From assembly GCA_936928855.1 (NCBI GenBank), contig CAKZHZ010000101.1:1-26295 (forward strand): a DNA stretch of 26,295 bases. The letters are read 5' to 3'. The first letter of the stretch is position 1. Every line of letters starts with the position of its first letter. Shown one piece after another: positions 22,941 through 26,295 of the stretch. Made by a program: the position numbers and the translations under genes. This DNA is from an uncultured Polycyclovorans sp. GTDB taxonomy: Bacteria > Pseudomonadota > Gammaproteobacteria > Nevskiales > Nevskiaceae. The notes beneath the pieces were generated by a model, which had not been told where the DNA came from, made no database searches, and worked only from the letters and a program-made list of their open reading frames with translations.

Positions 22941-23777
22941 ATGCCCAGCCCCACACCGAACCTGCTCACGGAGCACAGCGGCCCCATCTTCACCATCACC
23001 TTCAACCGCGAAGAGAAATTGAACGCGATGAGTGCCAGCTTTCTGCTCGACCTGAAAGCGGCGCTGGATTCGGTGCGATTCGACGACCGCATTTCCGTCG
23101 TCGTACTCAAGGCCACGGGCAAGGCCTTCACTACCGGCTACGACCTCGACGGCGGCGACTGGATCCTCTCGCAGAATCCTGTCGCCACGGGCGGAAAACT
23201 CAATCTGGATCGGGACCGGGAGGACATCAAGGCGATCCTCGAATACTGGTGGACGATGTGGAAGTTTCCCAAGCCCATCATTGCCCAGGTCCAGGGGCTG
23301 TGCCTGTCGGGCGGCGGTGAACTGATTGCCATGTGCGACCTGGTGGTTGCCGCCGAAACCGCAAAATTCGGCCATCCGGCCGGCCGTGACCTTGGCATCC
23401 CGCCCACCGTGTTTCTATGGCCCATGCTGATCGGGATGAAGAAGACCCGCGAGTTTCTCTACACCGCACGCCTGTTCAGCGCCGCGGAGGCCGAGCGGCT
23501 GGGCCTGGTCAATCAGGTGGTGCCGCTGAGCACACTGGACGCCACCGTCGATGCCCTGGCAGCCGATATCGCCCGGACCCCGGTGAACAACCTCGCCATT
23601 CTCAAACAGGCGACCAGCCGCTTCTACGAAAACATGGGCTTGTTCGCTTCCGGTGATCAGGCCGCCGAGCTTGACGCCGTGTTTCACCAGAGCGAAACCT
23701 TCGTGAGCTTCTTTGCCCGCGCGGCCGAGGACGGTGTGCAGGCTGCCCTGGCCGCGCGTCGCAAGCGGTTTGGGTGA
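22941..23777 (+). CDS. Enoyl-CoA hydratase/isomerase (crotonase) family protein
   Basis: This 278-residue crotonase-fold protein has the first oxyanion-hole segment AFTTGYDLDGG (62-72) and the second, QVQGLCLSGGGELIAMCDL (117-135). Glu127 aligns with catalytic Glu144 of rat enoyl-CoA hydratase. The second catalytic Glu (rat Glu164) is replaced by Ala147 (FGHPAGRDLG), so it may be an isomerase, a hydrolase or an atypical hydratase. An insertion around residues 72-105 (WILSQNP, a charged stretch and EYWWTMWKF) is larger than in small-substrate hydratases. A TTG at 22932 is an alternative start. In this locus a steroid-derived CoA ester is possible. Confidence 0.85.
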   Translation: MPSPTPNLLTEHSGPIFTITFNREEKLNAMSASFLLDLKAALDSVRFDDRISVVVLKATGKAFTTGYDLDGGDWILSQNPVATGGKLNLDRDREDIKAILEYWWTMWKFPKPIIAQVQGLCLSGGGELIAMCDLVVAAETAKFGHPAGRDLGIPPTVFLWPMLIGMKKTREFLYTARLFSAAEAERLGLVNQVVPLSTLDATVDALAADIARTPVNNLAILKQATSRFYENMGLFASGDQAAELDAVFHQSETFVSFFARAAEDGVQAALAARRKRFG

Positions 23778-23839
23778 ACCCCACCGCTTTTGCGAGCACT
23801 GCTCGTTGGTGGGGTGAACGACCGGACATGGATGTCCGG
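23778..23839. repeat. Two consecutive hairpins immediately after the crotonase gene
   Basis: The first: ACCCCACC (23778-23785) pairs with GGTGGGGT (23808-23815), enclosing a smaller hairpin CGAGC/GCTCG (23793-23797 / 23801-23805). The second: CCGGACAT (23822-23829) and ATGTCCGG (23832-23839) form an 8-bp palindrome around GG. The first begins right after the TGA stop. No T-run follows. They may act as a transcript 3'-end signal or be a copy of a dispersed intergenic palindromic repeat; no second copy lies in this window. Confidence 0.5.
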
Positions 23840-24206
23840 ACAGGGGTGGATTAGCACAGAGACGGTTCGCCAGGATGGCCAAAGCGAGGCTTGTTAGCGG
23901 CGCGACCTAAGGAGTATCCGCCAAACAACACAAGGCCCCTGTCATCGTTAAGGGCTCAGCCCAGCAGCCATCACTCCAGCCGGCACTATCCATCAACAGA
24001 TAATCGGCTCGGTCTTAGCCCGCCTGCATCGTCAACGACGGCCTGTTGCCTGATCAAGCCTTGAGCTCGGTTGGCGACATCGATGCGGGCTCCAGAGTGG
24101 GCTGACAGCATATGGAGCCTCGCGGCCTGAGCACCGCGATACACTGCCGCGCGCGGTCCGTCGTCTGACTGAGGAGCCATCAGCACTTCGGTTGAGCGCA
24201 GTCCGC
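23840..24206. other. Gene-free stretch, possibly decayed sequence
   Basis: This 367-bp region has lower GC than its surroundings and stop codons in all frames except one 74-codon minus-strand frame (23986-24210), which has no recognisable motif and overlaps the GDPD stop. I see no RNA gene, promoter or mobile-element remnant that can be supported. It may be a degenerate gene remnant or spacer. Confidence 0.4.
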
Positions 24207-25238
24207 TCAATTGGCCGGTGAGGCCCCGGGGCAGTGCCCCTCGCGGAGCAGGTAGTTGAGGGTGGAGGGTCGGTTGGTCATGATGCCGTCCACCCCTTGC
24301 GCCAACAGGCTCTCCATGGTTGGACAGTCATCGATGGTCCAGACCTGCACCGCAATGCCACGGCGGTGGGCGTCGTCGACGAAATCGGGCGTGACGATGG
24401 GAATCCCTTCGTAATTGATCGGCACCTGGAAGGCCTGGTGACTGCCCAGCGCGATGCCCGGCAGCGGCCCGAGCCCGCCGATCACGAACAGTGCCACCTG
24501 CCCCAATGGCAGTGAACTGGCGGAGCAGCGGCTGGCGCGTTTATAGCGGAACATGATGTCGTCCGCGAACGACGCGACCACGACATCCTCGCCCCGGCCA
24601 TACTCATTCAGGAGCGCGGCGAGATTGGCCTCGAACTCGCCAGTGTTGTCACGATCCTGCTTCAGCTCGATGTTCATCAGCGTGTTGGGAAAGCGCTCGA
24701 GCACCTCGCGAACCGTCGGGATGGTGAAATCGTTGGGCGTGAACCCGGACGGCGGCGGACGCGTGCCCGCAGCCACGCCGCGATACACGGCTTCGGCATC
24801 CGATGCATTGTGGTCAATGCCGCGGTCCGGTACCCAATTGTGCGCGGCATCCAGCGCCTTGAGCTCGGCCAGTGTCATCTCGGGCACCGCGCCGCTGCCG
24901 TTGGTGGTGCGGTCGACCGTGCCGTCATGGATGACGACGAGCTCGCCGTCAGCGGTCTGCCAGATGTCCATCTCGAGCATGTGCGCACCCACCTGCAGCG
25001 CCTTTTCGTAGGCGAACAGCGTGTTGTCCGGAAACTCCAGATTGCCGCCGGCATGCGCAATGTTCAGCGGGCGCCGCTGCAGCCAGGGGTTGTCCGACAG
25101 CGTGTCCATGCACACCTGCGTGGGTGCTGGCCCGGGCGCTGGCACCAGGCCTGCGCCGTCACCGCTACCATCGGAACCTGAACAGGCGGCCAACAAGCCC
25201 CCCAACGCCATACCTGCGAACCGACTGCCTCGCCCCAT
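24207..25238 (-). CDS. Glycerophosphodiester phosphodiesterase, lipoprotein
   Basis: This 343-residue protein starts at ATG 25238, with GAGGG about 6 nt upstream. It has a lipoprotein signal (MGRGSRFAGMALGGLLAAC, Cys19) and a Gly/Ser/Pro-rich linker, then a GDPD TIM barrel from about residue 55. Motifs: AHAGG (His62), FPDNTLFAYEKAL (Asp71 where most family members have Glu of PENT), EMDIW (Glu89, Asp91), VIHDGTVDRTTNGSG (His104 general acid/base), IELKQ and a C-terminal VDGIMTNRP. It would hydrolyse glycerophosphodiesters outside the inner membrane, releasing glycerol-3-phosphate and alcohol. It stands alone between the gene-free stretch and the isomerase-like pair. Confidence 0.9.
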   Translation of the reverse strand: MGRGSRFAGMALGGLLAACSGSDGSGDGAGLVPAPGPAPTQVCMDTLSDNPWLQRRPLNIAHAGGNLEFPDNTLFAYEKALQVGAHMLEMDIWQTADGELVVIHDGTVDRTTNGSGAVPEMTLAELKALDAAHNWVPDRGIDHNASDAEAVYRGVAAGTRPPPSGFTPNDFTIPTVREVLERFPNTLMNIELKQDRDNTGEFEANLAALLNEYGRGEDVVVASFADDIMFRYKRASRCSASSLPLGQVALFVIGGLGPLPGIALGSHQAFQVPINYEGIPIVTPDFVDDAHRRGIAVQVWTIDDCPTMESLLAQGVDGIMTNRPSTLNYLLREGHCPGASPAN

Positions 25239-25301
25239 TTTTCCCTCGCTCCCGATGCGTCTCGTCCGAAGCATCGTACGGCATGTTGATGACAGCCAAC
25301 C

Positions 25302-25829
25302 TTATCCGGTGGCGGCCCCGCTGCTGCGAAGGCGCGCCGACGCGGAGACCGCCATCAGACCGAGCGCAATGATCGTGAAGGGAATGGTGCTGGCACCCAC
25401 CAGGTACCCGACGGCGCCCAGCAGGTCCGCTTCACCCAGCCGGGTGGTGCCCGCCGACAGCCCGCGGTTGGCTGACAGGTTGGCGCAGTGGAAGAACACG
25501 GTGTTGCCCCAGCCGGTGTAGACCATGCCCCCCACCATCCAGGCCTGCGCCCGCGCCGTCGGCTGCACATGCACCAGTGCCAGTCCGGCGAGGATCATCA
25601 GCATGCCGTTCATCACGCCCGCCACGTGCGCCACCCGCCAGCCGTGCTCGCTGCCGGGAATGGCGCCGCCAAAGGGCAGGGTGAAGGGCCAGACGTGCAC
25701 GGCATCGAGGATGGCAAACACCAGGCCGAAGCCGGACAACAGGCCGACGATGGCGACCATCGCGCCCTGCTGAACCAAGCGCAGCCGTCCTCGCTGTAAT
25801 GCCGTCAGCGCATCGTCGTGTGCAATCAC
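25302..25829 (-). CDS. Styrene-oxide-isomerase-like membrane protein (second of tandem pair)
   Basis: This 175-residue protein has four transmembrane helices. It resembles styrene oxide isomerase (StyC): PGSEHGWRVAHVAGVMNGMLMI, GWGNTVFFHCANLSANRGLS, and a last helix after GEADLLGAVGY. Compared with remembered StyC numbering, the haem-ligand His58 and Asn64 are conserved with identical 6-residue spacing (AH...N), and Asn107 is kept. Asp95 is Thr and Tyr103 is Phe. A haem-dependent epoxide isomerase is thus possible but with a changed active site; the true substrate is unknown. It starts with GTG at 25829, 4 bp after the stop of the upstream paralogue, with CGGAG about 8 nt upstream. Confidence 0.7.
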   Translation of the reverse strand: MIAHDDALTALQRGRLRLVQQGAMVAIVGLLSGFGLVFAILDAVHVWPFTLPFGGAIPGSEHGWRVAHVAGVMNGMLMILAGLALVHVQPTARAQAWMVGGMVYTGWGNTVFFHCANLSANRGLSAGTTRLGEADLLGAVGYLVGASTIPFTIIALGLMAVSASARLRSSGAATG

Positions 25830-25833
25830 GCGG

Positions 25834-26295
25834 CTACTCCGGCGCCTTCGCCCACAGTGCTTTGTAGGCGATCACGGCCATCAGGATCATCACCCCGACC
25901 ACCCCGATGTAGAACAGACCAAAGGCAATGTTGTTGGTCAGCGAGTCGCTGGCGGCAAGGCCGCGGCTGTCCGGGAACAGGGGGTCCAGTGACGAGGCAA
26001 TGACGATTGACCACGCGATCACCAGCATGCCGTACACCGCGCGCCGGCTCCCCGCCACGGTGAACGGAAGGTGCTGCAGCACCGCCGCCACAATCCACAG
26101 GATGGCGCCGTTGACGATGGCCTCCATGTGGGCCATGCGCCAGGCGTCGTAGGTGCCGGGGAGCTGATAGTCGATGCGTCCTGGAATCGGCCACAAGCGG
26201 ATGTCACCAATCAGGAAGAAGAGGAAGCCAAAGCCGATGACGCCGCCAACGAAGATCATCAGCGCGCCGTGGCCAATGAGCAGGCGGCGTAGGGG
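25834..26295 (-). CDS. Styrene-oxide-isomerase-like membrane protein (first of tandem pair, 5' end beyond window)
   Basis: The frame stays open from the TAG at 25834-25836 to the right edge (153 residues visible); the true start is outside. The first visible residues (RRLLIGHGALMIFVGG) match the StyC N-terminal helix (GHGILMIF as remembered), so the ATG at 26259 is internal. The protein has four helices and DAWRMAHMEAIVNGAILWI with the His...Asn pair at the StyC spacing. In the third helix the StyC Tyr103 and Asn107 positions read Ser and Pro, and the loop is SLDPLFPDSRG rather than an Asn-Arg motif. It is a divergent paralogue of the next gene and probably forms a complex with it. Function unknown. 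Confidence 0.65.
   Translation of the reverse strand, partial: PLRRLLIGHGALMIFVGGVIGFGFLFFLIGDIRLWPIPGRIDYQLPGTYDAWRMAHMEAIVNGAILWIVAAVLQHLPFTVAGSRRAVYGMLVIAWSIVIASSLDPLFPDSRGLAASDSLTNNIAFGLFYIGVVGVMILMAVIAYKALWAKAPE

Noticed and set aside
23986..24210. 74-codon minus-strand frame in the gene-free stretch
   Set aside because: No motif, composition unlike neighbouring genes, overlaps the GDPD stop codon.
26257..26259. ATG 26259 as the true start of the first isomerase-like gene
   Set aside because: The frame is open to the window edge and the residues before this Met match the StyC N-terminal helix, so the gene is cut by the window.

Overview
This window is GC-rich bacterial DNA, densely packed with genes. 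Gene types, codon use and the steroid-catabolic content suggest a Gammaproteobacterium (perhaps Nevskiales/Solimonadaceae-like), but no rRNA or marker gene is present and the taxon is an inference. I saw no tRNA, rRNA, CRISPR array, insertion sequence or phage gene.

Layout. (1) 1-764: left-edge-truncated outer-membrane barrel gene on the minus strand, with a recognisable sigma70-type promoter. (2) 928-3261: a delta5-3-ketosteroid isomerase gene translationally coupled to a second NTF2-fold gene, divergent from a LuxR-type regulator that ends in a clear intrinsic terminator. (3) 3339-3797: VanZ-like gene whose 3' end overlaps the convergent MFS gene. (4) 7091-3694 (minus): four-gene unit of atypical SDR, NTF2-fold dehydratase-like enzyme, SDR and MFS transporter. 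The NTF2-fold enzyme keeps all five active-site residues I recall for BaiE-type bile-acid 7alpha-dehydratase. (5) 12696-7181 (minus): SDR, DUF3604 lipoprotein, membrane-anchored parvulin PPIase, HupE/UreJ-like membrane protein and a LolA-like periplasmic protein. (6) 12818-16433 (plus): tight meta-cleavage lower-pathway operon (hydrolase, hydratase, acylating aldehyde dehydrogenase, aldolase) in the tesDEFG order of steroid degraders. (7) 19590-16441 (minus): Na+/solute symporter and acyl-CoA synthetase. (8) 19755-23777 (plus): Mpo1-like protein, SulP transporter, universal stress protein and enoyl-CoA hydratase. (9) 23778-24206: gene-free stretch beginning with two hairpins. (10) 25238-24207 (minus): GDPD lipoprotein. 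(11) 26295-25302 (minus): two tandem small membrane proteins of the styrene-oxide-isomerase type, the first running off the right edge.

How the genes fit together. The ketosteroid isomerase, the BaiE-like dehydratase, several SDRs, the transporter and the TesDEFG-type operon form a coherent steroid (sterol, androgen or bile-acid) catabolic locus. Peripheral enzymes would remodel hydroxyl, keto and double-bond groups. The hydrolase would split the meta-cleaved rings A/B product. The hydratase, aldolase and dehydrogenase would take the C5/C6 dienoate to pyruvate and an acyl-CoA. FadD-like and crotonase enzymes could serve side-chain or C/D-ring CoA steps. The ring-opening genes (ketosteroid dehydrogenase, 9alpha-hydroxylase, extradiol dioxygenase) are not in this window.

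Most interesting signals: the BaiE-type dehydratase with its flanking SDRs; the tandem styrene-oxide-isomerase-like pair; a 19-bp near-palindrome found twice, 12 kb apart, each time overlapping a -10-like hexamer; and active-site substitutions in one SDR (Tyr to Ser) and in the hydrolase (triad Asp to Glu). Comparisons with named proteins rest on remembered sequences and could not be checked by search.
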